Made by a program: the position numbers and the translations under genes. This document shows, piece by piece, positions 35,562-43,766 of a DNA stretch of 64,000 nucleotides (the first letter of the stretch is position 1; every line of letters begins with the position of its first letter). The notes under the pieces are model-generated. The model searched no databases and had not been told where the DNA came from. It worked only from the letters and a program-made list of their open reading frames with translations. Source of the DNA: Sphingobacteriaceae bacterium (GTDB taxonomy: Bacteria; Bacteroidota; Bacteroidia; B-17B0; Aurantibacillaceae). Where the stretch lies: assembly GCA_016715905.1 (NCBI GenBank), contig JADJXI010000004.1, forward strand, positions 770,261 through 834,260, written 5' to 3'.

Positions 35562-36865
35562 ACTAATATCTCATCAAAGCTTGTACAGATATACTGAATC
35601 ATTTCTTCACTTAACATGGGAGTAACTCCAATCCAGAATGTGTCCGTAACAATTACCTCCGTATTTTTAAGATCACCTACCACTCTGTAATTATAATTTT
35701 TAAAATAAGGCTGTTTTCTTAAATCTCCGGCAAACAACAATCGTGTGCCGATTTTCTTTTCGGTTAATTTCTCTACCAATTCATTTCTGGTAATACCCGC
35801 ATCCTTTTTAACTGTTATAAGAAACCCGAACCAGGAAGGATCAGCATTTTTAGTAGCTTCCGGTAATATAATTTTAGAAGAATGCTTACTTAATCCCTTT
35901 TTTAATAAATCAAAATTTCGTTTGCGAATACTCACAAATTCATCCAACTTATCCAATTGTGCCAAGCCTAATGCAGCTTGCATATCTGTAATCTTCAAAT
36001 TAAAACCCTGGCGTGAATAGATGTATTTATGATCGTAACCCATTGGTAAATCTCCTAACTGCTGGCAAAAACGTAAGCCGCAGGTGTTATCTTTTCCCGG
36101 CTCACACCAACAATCTCTTCCCCAATCCCTAAAAGATTCCATTATTTTTTTGAACTTGGCATTTGAAGTGAAAACGGCCCCGCCCTCTCCCATAGTTATA
36201 TGATGAGCCGGATAAAAACTGAGTGTTGCTATATCCCCAAAAGTCCCAACATGTTTGCCATTGTATTTTGCACCTAATGCATCACAACAGTCCTCCATCA
36301 GCCATAAATTATGCTTCTTGCAAAACTCAGTTATTACATCCAGATTAAAAACATTACCCATGGTGTGTGCAATCACAACTGCCTTGGTTTTTGGACTTAA
36401 AGCTTTTTCCAAATGCGTAATATCCATTTCATATTCCGGAATAGTAACATCTAAAAAAACCGGTATTGCACCATATTGTAAAATAGGATTTACCGTGGTT
36501 GGAAAAGATGCAGCAACGGTTATTACTTCATCACCCGGCTTTATAGCCTCATCGCCTAACTCTTTAGCTGTTAAAGTAGAAAACGCCACTAAATTAGCAG
36601 ATGAACCACTGTTAACCGTTATACACGATTTTACGTTTATGTACTTAGCTAATCTTTTTTCGAATTCAGTATTGAATCTACCTGTAGTAAACCAAGCATC
36701 CAAAGCGGAATCCGTAATGTATTGCAATTCCTTATGATCAAAAACTTTACCACTAACCGGCACATTGGATTCACCCGGAACAAATTTTTTCGCTTTAAAA
36801 GCTTCATCGTGGTATTCTTTTACCAGATCGTGAATTTTGGATTTAATATCTTCTAATTTTGACAT
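35558..36865 (-). CDS. rfbH: CDP-6-deoxy-4-hexulose-3-dehydrase (E1, RfbH/DdhC type)
   Basis: This PMP- and [2Fe-2S]-dependent enzyme removes the 3-hydroxyl from CDP-4-keto-6-deoxyglucose. The protein is 435 aa with a DegT/DnrJ aminotransferase fold. Two features identify it firmly. The catalytic Lys of aminotransferases is replaced by His (H221 in SFYPAHHITMGEGG). And the iron-sulfur ligands fit the E1 spacing C-X57-C-X1-C-X7-C exactly as C194, C252, C254, C262. It is the last gene of the minus operon, 3 bp after rfbG. The E3-type reductase partner is not seen here. Confidence 0.95.
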   Translation of the reverse strand: MSKLEDIKSKIHDLVKEYHDEAFKAKKFVPGESNVPVSGKVFDHKELQYITDSALDAWFTTGRFNTEFEKRLAKYINVKSCITVNSGSSANLVAFSTLTAKELGDEAIKPGDEVITVAASFPTTVNPILQYGAIPVFLDVTIPEYEMDITHLEKALSPKTKAVVIAHTMGNVFNLDVITEFCKKHNLWLMEDCCDALGAKYNGKHVGTFGDIATLSFYPAHHITMGEGGAVFTSNAKFKKIMESFRDWGRDCWCEPGKDNTCGLRFCQQLGDLPMGYDHKYIYSRQGFNLKITDMQAALGLAQLDKLDEFVSIRKRNFDLLKKGLSKHSSKIILPEATKNADPSWFGFLITVKKDAGITRNELVEKLTEKKIGTRLLFAGDLRKQPYFKNYNYRVVGDLKNTEVIVTDTFWIGVTPMLSEEMIQYICTSFDEILV

Positions 36866-36868
36866 AGT

Positions 36869-37942
36869 TCAAGAATTGCAATATTTTGAAATTTGTTCTA
36901 CTCTTGCTTTATAAATGTTATTTCCTCCCTGCATATCGGTTAAATAACCAGTTGTGGTCATTTGAATGGTTTGTTCAAAATTCAATTTTGGTTTCCAGCC
37001 TAAAACATTCACCGCTTTGGTAATATCTAACTTTAATAATCCGGCTTCATGTAATTTTTCGGTTTGCAGAGGTGATTTAATTTCAATACCCGGTATATTT
37101 TTCTTCACCTGATCAACAACATCGCCAACCGTGTAATTTTCATAGGCGGCCGGACCAAAATTCCATCCACCTGAATATTTTTTGCCCCCATTAAATAATT
37201 TTTCACCTAAAAGCAAATAACCCGAAAGCGGCTCCAGTACATGCTGCCATGGGCGCACCGAATTAGGATTTCTGATTTCGGTTGCTGTTTTATTTTTACA
37301 AGCTCGCATGATATCGGGTAAAATTCTATTTTCGGCCCAGTCTCCCCCACCTATTACGTTACCCGCTCTGCCGCTGGCAATATGACAAGTTCCTTCTTTG
37401 CTAAAAAAAGATTTTAAATACGAATGTGTAATTAATTCAGAGCAACCTTTACTGGCGCTATATGGATCATCTCCTCCCATAGGATCATTTTCCCGATAAC
37501 CCCAAACCCATTCGTTATTCTGATAACTCTTATCGGTTGTTACATTAACAGCTACTTTCACCGAGGGGCAGTTACGAACGGCTTCAAAAAAGTTTACGGT
37601 ACCCATCAAATTAGTTTCGAAATTATAATGTGGATTTGTATAGCTATCGATTACTAAAGGCTGAGCTGCCAGATGAAAAGCAAAATCGGGTTTTACCGTA
37701 TTGAAAAAATCGGCGAGTTTGTTTTTATCTCTCACATCAGCATCAATGTGTTTTATTTTATTCTTTAAACCGGTTGTTACAAAATTATCTGCTTCACTTA
37801 AAGGAGGCAAGGAATAACCGTACACTTCAGCTCCCAATTCCAATAGCCAAATACACATCCATGAACCTTTAAATCCACTATCGCCGGTTAAAAGAACTTT
37901 TTTACCCTTATAAACATTATTGAATAAATCGATACTCATCAT
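36869..37942 (-). CDS. rfbG: CDP-glucose 4,6-dehydratase
   Basis: An NAD-dependent extended short-chain dehydrogenase that forms CDP-4-keto-6-deoxyglucose. The protein is 357 aa from the ATG at 37942. Motifs: KKVLLTGDSGFKGSWM (GxxGFxG nucleotide site), the YSASKGCSEL motif with the YxxxK catalytic pair, and HLAAQPLV. The start overlaps the rfbF stop as ATGA, which supports it over a longer frame beginning 36 nt upstream. It is the middle of rfbF-rfbG-rfbH. Confidence 0.94.
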   Translation of the reverse strand: MMSIDLFNNVYKGKKVLLTGDSGFKGSWMCIWLLELGAEVYGYSLPPLSEADNFVTTGLKNKIKHIDADVRDKNKLADFFNTVKPDFAFHLAAQPLVIDSYTNPHYNFETNLMGTVNFFEAVRNCPSVKVAVNVTTDKSYQNNEWVWGYRENDPMGGDDPYSASKGCSELITHSYLKSFFSKEGTCHIASGRAGNVIGGGDWAENRILPDIMRACKNKTATEIRNPNSVRPWQHVLEPLSGYLLLGEKLFNGGKKYSGGWNFGPAAYENYTVGDVVDQVKKNIPGIEIKSPLQTEKLHEAGLLKLDITKAVNVLGWKPKLNFEQTIQMTTTGYLTDMQGGNNIYKARVEQISKYCNS

Positions 37943-38718
37943 TTCCAAATTTGCCAATCCGCTTTTCCGCTTTGCCACAATTCTTCCAATTCAATTTTAT
38001 CACGTAATGCATCCATGCATTTCCAAAATCCATTGTGTTTGAAAGCTGTTAATTGTTTATCATTTGCAATTTCCACCAATGGTTTTTTCTCCCATTGAAT
38101 ATCATCCATATTCCCTTCCAGGTATTTAAAAATTCCGGGTTCCATCACAAAAAAACCTCCATTAATCCACATACCATCTCCAATGGGTTTTTCCTGAAAT
38201 GAACTCACATTTCCTGTTGCATCCATGTTTAAATTACCAAATCTTCCCGGAAGTTGAATTGAGGTAAGTGTGGCCAATTTGCCTGATTTTTTATGAAATT
38301 CAACCAAAGCCTTGATATCTACATTAGACACCCCATCTCCATAGGTTAACATAAAAGGTTCGTTGTTTAAATAAGATTGAATTCGTTTAATTCGTCCTGC
38401 TGTATTTGTATTCACTCCGGTATCCACTAAAGTTACTTTCCAGTTTTCAGAACCCGAATTATGAACAGTCATTTTATTATTTGCCAAATCAAAAGTTACA
38501 TCGGTTTGATGTAAAAAATAATTCGCAAAATATTCTTTAATCACATAGGCTTTGTATCCGCAACAAATAACAAATTCATTGTAACCGTAATGACTGTATA
38601 ACTTCATGATGTGCCATAAGATGGGCTTACCCCCAATTTCTATCATGGGTTTAGGACGTAAATCAGTTTCTTCTGACAAACGTGTGCCTAATCCTCCTGC
38701 TAATATTACTACTTTCAT
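37939..38718 (-). CDS. rfbF: Glucose-1-phosphate cytidylyltransferase
   Basis: It makes CDP-glucose from CTP and glucose-1-phosphate, the entry step to CDP-3,6-dideoxyhexoses. The protein is 259 aa from the ATG at 38718. Motifs: VILAGGLGTRLSEETDLRPK (nucleotide loop with Arg), GGKPILWHIMKLYSHYG and VTLVDTG. An upstream in-frame ATG at 38736 would overlap the preceding gene and is not used. It is coupled to rfbG by an ATGA overlap. Confidence 0.94.
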   Translation of the reverse strand: MKVVILAGGLGTRLSEETDLRPKPMIEIGGKPILWHIMKLYSHYGYNEFVICCGYKAYVIKEYFANYFLHQTDVTFDLANNKMTVHNSGSENWKVTLVDTGVNTNTAGRIKRIQSYLNNEPFMLTYGDGVSNVDIKALVEFHKKSGKLATLTSIQLPGRFGNLNMDATGNVSSFQEKPIGDGMWINGGFFVMEPGIFKYLEGNMDDIQWEKKPLVEIANDKQLTAFKHNGFWKCMDALRDKIELEELWQSGKADWQIWK

Positions 38719-38728
38719 ATAAATATCA

Positions 38729-39673
38729 TTAATCAAAATTAATTCTTTCTCTTTCTATCACCAATGGTCTTTTGCGTATATGAGTATGTATTGCTCCAAT
38801 GTATTCACCAATTACGCCAATAAAAAACAGCTGAACAGATGAGAAGAAAAATACGCCAATTACAATAGGTGCCATGCCCACTTCAAAATCATACCAGTAA
38901 ACTAATTTGTAAATAAAATAACCTAAGGCAACTAAAAAACTTAGAATAGAGGAGAAAAAACCGATAAATGCCGATAAACGCAAGGGCATTTTGGAATGAC
39001 TGGTAAATCCTAACATAGCGAGATCATATAATCTGAAAAAGTTAGCATTTGATTTCCCTACGGTTCTTTTTGGCTGCTCATACGGAATTTCATATCTCCT
39101 GAAACCAAACTCAGAAACCAATCCTCTGAAATAAGGATATGGGTCTTCTAATTCACGAATCACGCTAATAAATTTCTGATCATACAAACCAAACCCGGTA
39201 AAATTCTGAATAGTTGGTGTACCATCAGACACTTTAGAGAGTAAGCGATAAAACATTTTTCTTAATCCGAAGATAATGAAGTTCTCCTTGCTTTGTTTTT
39301 TAATACCAATTACCAACCTAAATCCTTCTTCCCATTTGGCTAAAAATTGTGGTATCAAACTTGGAGGATCCTGGAAATCTGAACTCATAAAAATCACAGC
39401 ATCGCCTTTACATTGCACTAAACCATGAAAATGCGATTTAATCCAACCAAAGTTAGCCTCATTCAATATAACTTTTACGTGCTTATATTTTGCAGCCTGC
39501 TCTCGTAAAACTTCCTGCGTATTATCTGTGCTGTTATTATCGATAATAACATGCTCAAAAGTGTATTGCGGTAATTGTTTAAAAACATCATTTAGTGTTT
39601 CAACCATACGACCCATGTTGCCCTCTTCATTATAACATGGAGTTAATACGGAAATGTGTTTTTTAGTACTCAT
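38729..39673 (-). CDS. Glycosyltransferase family 2, GtrB/DPM1-like
   Basis: The protein is 314 aa. The GT-A domain (1-about 230) has SVLTPCYNEEGNMGRMVE, the DNNSTDNT motif and FMSSDFQDPP (the DXD region, here S-D-F-Q-D). Two transmembrane helices follow (IGFFSSILSFLVALGYF, VFFFSSVQLFFIGVIGEYIG), typical of enzymes that load a sugar onto undecaprenyl phosphate. In this locus it may transfer or flip the lipid-linked sugar for the surface polysaccharide. It starts 20 bp after the methyltransferase-like gene and ends 10 bp before rfbF. Confidence 0.9.
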   Translation of the reverse strand: MSTKKHISVLTPCYNEEGNMGRMVETLNDVFKQLPQYTFEHVIIDNNSTDNTQEVLREQAAKYKHVKVILNEANFGWIKSHFHGLVQCKGDAVIFMSSDFQDPPSLIPQFLAKWEEGFRLVIGIKKQSKENFIIFGLRKMFYRLLSKVSDGTPTIQNFTGFGLYDQKFISVIRELEDPYPYFRGLVSEFGFRRYEIPYEQPKRTVGKSNANFFRLYDLAMLGFTSHSKMPLRLSAFIGFFSSILSFLVALGYFIYKLVYWYDFEVGMAPIVIGVFFFSSVQLFFIGVIGEYIGAIHTHIRKRPLVIERERINFD

Positions 39674-39693
39674 CTATTCTACCTACCAATTAA

Positions 39694-40470
39694 TTATTCA
39701 AATATTATAAAAGATGTGGACGGACTGTTAGGGTCTCGTTGTATTCGATAATTTCTGGTACCCAACACTTCTCTAAAAGCAATTGTTTCACCCGGAAAGT
39801 CATGAAAATTCAACTCATCAAAACCAATCACCGCACCTTTGGTGAGATAAGGCAAAATGGCTTGTAAGCATTCTTTGGTAGGTTCATAAATATCAAAATC
39901 AAAATACGCGAATGCGATAATAGTTTCAGGATTATCTTTTAAATATTTTTTTATTGTTTTAGTAGCATCTCCTTTAACAAGTTCGAACTTTTTCATGTGC
40001 GGAATTGGAGATTCTCCTTGATGAAAATCCAAAATCCCTTCTAAATAATCTTCGTAATTTTTTGAAGTAGAGTAAGCGCCTTTTTTAATTATACTATGCT
40101 TTCCGTCTTTTTCATCAACACTTGGAAAACCTTCCCAGGTGTCAAATCCTATAATTTTTCTATTGTAGTTATAAGGCTCATACATTCCTCTGAACGTGTG
40201 CAATAAAGCCAAGTTTTGACCCCAATGCACCCCAAACTCCATAACAACACCATGCAAATTAATAATTCGCTTATACAAATCATGCATGAAAAGCATACGA
40301 GAAAAATTCTGCCTTCTCAAAAACAATCCCAGGTTGTTTAAAATCTGTTCTTTAGGTATTGGCGTATTTTGCAAATCTTCCACCAATTTCATGCGGGCTT
40401 CGTGCTCCTTACTAGTTGAACCACTAATGATGGTTGAATTACCCGATTTTATTAAACTATTTTTACTCAT
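39694..40470 (-). CDS. TylF-like class I SAM methyltransferase
   Basis: The protein is 258 aa, cytoplasmic. Visible: VVMEFGVHWGQNLALLHTF (SAM loop), IGFDTWEGFP, the FDFDIYEPTKECLQ stretch with acidic residues typical of the metal site of TylF/macrocin O-methyltransferases, and KGAVIGFDELNF. It probably O-methylates a sugar in the polysaccharide made by this locus. It is the first gene of the minus operon, facing the plus operon across 44 bp. Confidence 0.8.
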   Translation of the reverse strand: MSKNSLIKSGNSTIISGSTSKEHEARMKLVEDLQNTPIPKEQILNNLGLFLRRQNFSRMLFMHDLYKRIINLHGVVMEFGVHWGQNLALLHTFRGMYEPYNYNRKIIGFDTWEGFPSVDEKDGKHSIIKKGAYSTSKNYEDYLEGILDFHQGESPIPHMKKFELVKGDATKTIKKYLKDNPETIIAFAYFDFDIYEPTKECLQAILPYLTKGAVIGFDELNFHDFPGETIAFREVLGTRNYRIQRDPNSPSTSFIIFE

Positions 40471-40514
40471 AAACTATTCAGTTACTTGTTTTTAATCTTC
40501 CACAATATCATTTT

Positions 40515-41678
40515 GTGAATAGCCCTAAAATTAAGTTAAATTACTTGAATTTTAAAAAATATATTTGGCTTAATTTAGTGGCTTATCGCTATCTTTACTC
40601 CTTACGAAAAAAATTGATTTTGAACGCTATAATTGCAAAGGATATTCAATCTATTATTCAGGATTTTAAACATTGGAAGCGGTTTGCGAATAAAACCGTA
40701 CTCATATCAGGTGCCAATGGATTTTTACCTGCATACCTGGTTGAAGCGCTTATGGCCTTAGACAAAAATTATAACACCAAAGTGATTGCCTTGGTGAGAA
40801 ATCGAGCCAAAGCGGAGCAACGTTTTTCTCATTTATTAAATAACTCACAATTTCAATTGCTGATTCAGGATGTGAGTAAACCTTTTCAGATTTCTGAACC
40901 TATTGATTTTATCGTTCATGCGGCCTCTCAAGCCAGCCCCAAATATTACGGCACCGATCCCGTGGGTACTTTAAGTGCAAATTTACAAGGCACATTAAAT
41001 TTGATTGAATTAGCCAAGGAGAAAAAATGCGAATCTTTTTTATTTTTTAGTTCAGGCGAAGTTTACGGTGAAGTGAAAAATGAAGATATTCCAATCCAAG
41101 AAGATACTTTTGGTTATTTAAATCCGGTCAAAGTGCGTTCTTGCTACGGTGAAAGTAAACGTATGGGTGAAAATATTTGTGTGAGCTACCATGCTCAATA
41201 CGGAGTGCCCGCTAAAATAGTTCGGCCCTTTCATACCTATGGGCCTGGCATGATGTTGGATGACGGACGCGTTTTTGCAGATTTTGTGGCTCATGTGGTT
41301 CGTAAAGAAAATATTGTTTTACACAGTGACGGAAGCGCTATACGTCCGTTTTGTTATTTAAGCGATGCCACTCTGGCTTTTTTATTGATTTTAACGGAAG
41401 GTGTTAACGGAGAAGCTTATAATATGGGCAATCCAAATGAAGAACACAGCGTTTTAAACCTAGCTAATATCATTACAGGAATTTATCCTGAATTGGGATT
41501 AAAAGTTGAGTTAAAAATTAAAGCCGCTGATAATTCCTATTTGAAAAGTCCTATTGTGAGAAACTCTCCCAATATCGACAAAATTCAAAAATTAGGCTGG
41601 ACACCAAAAGTTGGCGTAAAAGAAGGCTTTAAAAGAACTATTGATAGTTTTTTGGTGACAGAAAAAACAAAAACATAA
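40515..41678 (+). CDS. NAD-dependent epimerase/dehydratase (sugar nucleotide)
   Basis: The protein is 387 aa from a GTG start. An extended short-chain dehydrogenase: the nucleotide loop is LISGANGFLPAYLVEAL (near residue 62), the catalytic pair is in SCYGESKRMGEN (YxxxK), with HTYGPGM, DGSAIRPFCYLSDAT and VNGEAYNMGNP. The last group is close to UDP-glucuronate decarboxylase-like enzymes. About 55 extra N-terminal residues are basic and unassigned. It heads the plus operon next to the rfb genes, so it may reduce or epimerise the CDP-sugar, but the substrate is not shown. Confidence 0.85.
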   Translation: MNSPKIKLNYLNFKKYIWLNLVAYRYLYSLRKKLILNAIIAKDIQSIIQDFKHWKRFANKTVLISGANGFLPAYLVEALMALDKNYNTKVIALVRNRAKAEQRFSHLLNNSQFQLLIQDVSKPFQISEPIDFIVHAASQASPKYYGTDPVGTLSANLQGTLNLIELAKEKKCESFLFFSSGEVYGEVKNEDIPIQEDTFGYLNPVKVRSCYGESKRMGENICVSYHAQYGVPAKIVRPFHTYGPGMMLDDGRVFADFVAHVVRKENIVLHSDGSAIRPFCYLSDATLAFLLILTEGVNGEAYNMGNPNEEHSVLNLANIITGIYPELGLKVELKIKAADNSYLKSPIVRNSPNIDKIQKLGWTPKVGVKEGFKRTIDSFLVTEKTKT

Positions 41679-41706
41679 ATAAAATTTAATTGTTATTTTT
41701 AGACAT

Positions 41707-42486
41707 ATGAAATGTTTGATTTTATGCGGCGGAAGAGGTGTAGTAGACCCTATTACACGCAACCGTATTCCCAAGTCGTTAATGAAAGTGGGCAACCGCC
41801 CTTTAGTATGGCACGTGATGAAGTTGTATAGCAGCTATGGCATTAATGATTTTGTGCTGGCCTTAGGCCAAGGCGGAGAAGAAATAAAATCATATTTCAT
41901 GAACAGCTTTGAATTATTGCACGATATTGAAGTTAATATAGCCGATAACAACGTGAGTTCTTTAAATAAAATTCCGGAAGAGAATTGGACCGTAAAACTA
42001 ATTGATACCGGAACTTCAGCTTCTACCGGTGCCCGAATTGCAAGATGCGAGCGATATTTAAAACACGAAACTTTTTTTGTAACTTATTCTGATGTACTTG
42101 CTGACGTGAATTTAAATCAGTTGTTAGAAACCCATAATAAAAGTAAAAAACTATTTACCGTTACAGGCGTAAATCCACCCTCCCGATTCGGTACTTTTAA
42201 AATGCATGCAAATGAATTGAATTACGATGCACAGGCAAAACTGGAAATGAATATGTCGCGTATCAATGGCGGTTTTATGGTGGCCGGTGAAGGAATTTTC
42301 GAAAAGCTATCACCTATTAGCGAATGTAATTTAGAAACAGAGGTATTTAATGCGCTTATTACAGAAAAACAAATTGGCTTGTATCAACATGATGGATTTT
42401 GGCAGAATGTAGATACTGAGCGTGACATAGAATATTTACAAAGTTTATACGATATGAACAAACGTCCCTGGTTGGGAATTAATTAA
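41707..42486 (+). CDS. RfbF-like sugar-1-phosphate nucleotidyltransferase, altered loop
   Basis: The protein is 259 aa, the same length as the rfbF product 3 kb away and clearly related (PLVWHVMKLYSSYGINDFVL, VKLIDTGTSASTGARI, INGGFMV, HDGFWQNVDTERD). The nucleotide loop differs: LCGGRGVVDPITRNRIPKSL replaces LAGGxGTRL, so the conserved Thr-Arg pair is lost. It could have a different nucleotide or sugar specificity, or be non-catalytic. It is followed 8 bp later by the DJ-1 gene. Confidence 0.85.
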   Translation: MKCLILCGGRGVVDPITRNRIPKSLMKVGNRPLVWHVMKLYSSYGINDFVLALGQGGEEIKSYFMNSFELLHDIEVNIADNNVSSLNKIPEENWTVKLIDTGTSASTGARIARCERYLKHETFFVTYSDVLADVNLNQLLETHNKSKKLFTVTGVNPPSRFGTFKMHANELNYDAQAKLEMNMSRINGGFMVAGEGIFEKLSPISECNLETEVFNALITEKQIGLYQHDGFWQNVDTERDIEYLQSLYDMNKRPWLGIN

Positions 42487-42494
42487 AACAAATT

Positions 42495-43013
42495 ATGAAA
42501 AAAGCAGTTATTGTAGTTGGACCCGCGGTTGAAGACACCGAATTTGCCTATCCTTTTTATCGCTTACAGGAGGAAGGTTTTGTGGTGGATACCGCATCCA
42601 ACGGAGGAATTGATATCATTGCCAAACACGGCTTACCCATTAAGGTAAACAACGATATAAAAAAAATTAAAGCTAGTGATTACGATTTACTAGTGGTGCC
42701 CGGAGGATTAGAATCGCCCGATCGTTTAAGACAAATACCCGAAATGTTAAGTTTTATTCAAGAAATGAATAAAGCAGGTAAAGTGATTTCATCGGTATGC
42801 CACGGACCGTGGGTTTTAATTTCAGCCGGAATTGTGAAAGGAAAAAACATGACCTGTTATGCCGGTTGCAAAGATGATTTAATTAATGCCGGAGCAAATT
42901 ACAAAGATGTATCTGTAGTATCTGATGGAAATATTGTAACGGCCCCTCATTTCAGAGACAATGCTGCCTGGATGAAAGAAACTGTTAAAGTATACAACTC
43001 GCTTAACCCATAA
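42495..43013 (+). CDS. DJ-1/PfpI family protein
   Basis: The protein is 172 aa. It has the family pattern VVPGGLESPDRLRQ and the nucleophile elbow ISSVCHGPW with Cys102, a His after the Cys, and an early acidic Glu (DTEFAYPF). Members act as glyoxalases, deglycases or peptidases. Why such a protein sits in a sugar operon is not clear; it may handle a reactive keto or aldehyde intermediate (inference). The next gene starts 1 bp later. Confidence 0.87.
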   Translation: MKKAVIVVGPAVEDTEFAYPFYRLQEEGFVVDTASNGGIDIIAKHGLPIKVNNDIKKIKASDYDLLVVPGGLESPDRLRQIPEMLSFIQEMNKAGKVISSVCHGPWVLISAGIVKGKNMTCYAGCKDDLINAGANYKDVSVVSDGNIVTAPHFRDNAAWMKETVKVYNSLNP

Positions 43014-43014
43014 A

Positions 43015-43746
43015 ATGATTTACAAAGTATATCCTTCACTCAATGATTTTGAAAATCTTTCGCGATTGAAAGTTGAGTCCTCTGATTTTGCCAATAATTT
43101 CGATTACCGAAACATAGTGGTGAACAAACCTTGGGGTTATGAATATTTGTGGTTTCAAAATGAAAAAGTAGCCATTTGGTTTTTAAGGGTTACCAAAGGT
43201 CAGGCCACTTCATTGCACTGTCATGCTAAAAAAAGAACTTCATTGATTGTTTTAGACGGAGAAGTACAGTGCACCACTATTGACGATAAGTATAAATTAA
43301 AAACATTAGAGGCCGTGGTACTTGAACCTTGCGTTTTTCATTCATCTATGGCTATAGCAGAAGAAGGCGCCTTTATTATGGAAATTGAAACTCCTCCCAT
43401 GAAAGGAGATTTAGTTCGTATGCATGATGCATATGGACGTCAAAATTCCGGTTATGAAAAAACGAATGAATATTCAAAAGATTTCAGTAAGTATGAATTT
43501 CATCCTTTTGAAGAAAAAGATTATAAAGGATGGGATTTTAGAAACGTAAAGATACAGCTAACCAACACAAAACCGGTAGCTACAGAAAATACTTTGTTAA
43601 TAGTTCCTATTACAGGAACCATAAAAACAAAAAATAGAAAAATTATAGATACCGGAGAGGCCTTGCCTTTTAATCAAAAAGTATTTGAAGGAGATGAAAT
43701 CACCAACAACGAATTTCAATTTCTTGTTTTTACAAAAAATAAATAA
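43015..43746 (+). CDS. Cupin-domain protein
   Basis: The protein is 243 aa. The N-terminal half holds a cupin like that of mannose-6-phosphate isomerase: KPWGYEYLWFQ, then GQATSLHCHAKKRTSLIVLDG (metal-type H-x-H) and EPCVFHSSMA. The last 100 residues are a second, weaker beta-sandwich region (TGTIKTKNRKIIDTGEALPF). It may isomerise or bind a sugar phosphate in the locus. It lies between the DJ-1 and ThDP enzyme genes, spacing 1 and 20 bp. Confidence 0.78.
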   Translation: MIYKVYPSLNDFENLSRLKVESSDFANNFDYRNIVVNKPWGYEYLWFQNEKVAIWFLRVTKGQATSLHCHAKKRTSLIVLDGEVQCTTIDDKYKLKTLEAVVLEPCVFHSSMAIAEEGAFIMEIETPPMKGDLVRMHDAYGRQNSGYEKTNEYSKDFSKYEFHPFEEKDYKGWDFRNVKIQLTNTKPVATENTLLIVPITGTIKTKNRKIIDTGEALPFNQKVFEGDEITNNEFQFLVFTKNK

Positions 43747-43766
43747 ATTATTAATCCTTCTTTCTA

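Noticed and set aside
36255..36737. Plus-strand open frame of 160 codons
   Set aside because: It is antisense to rfbH, which has exact active-site motifs.
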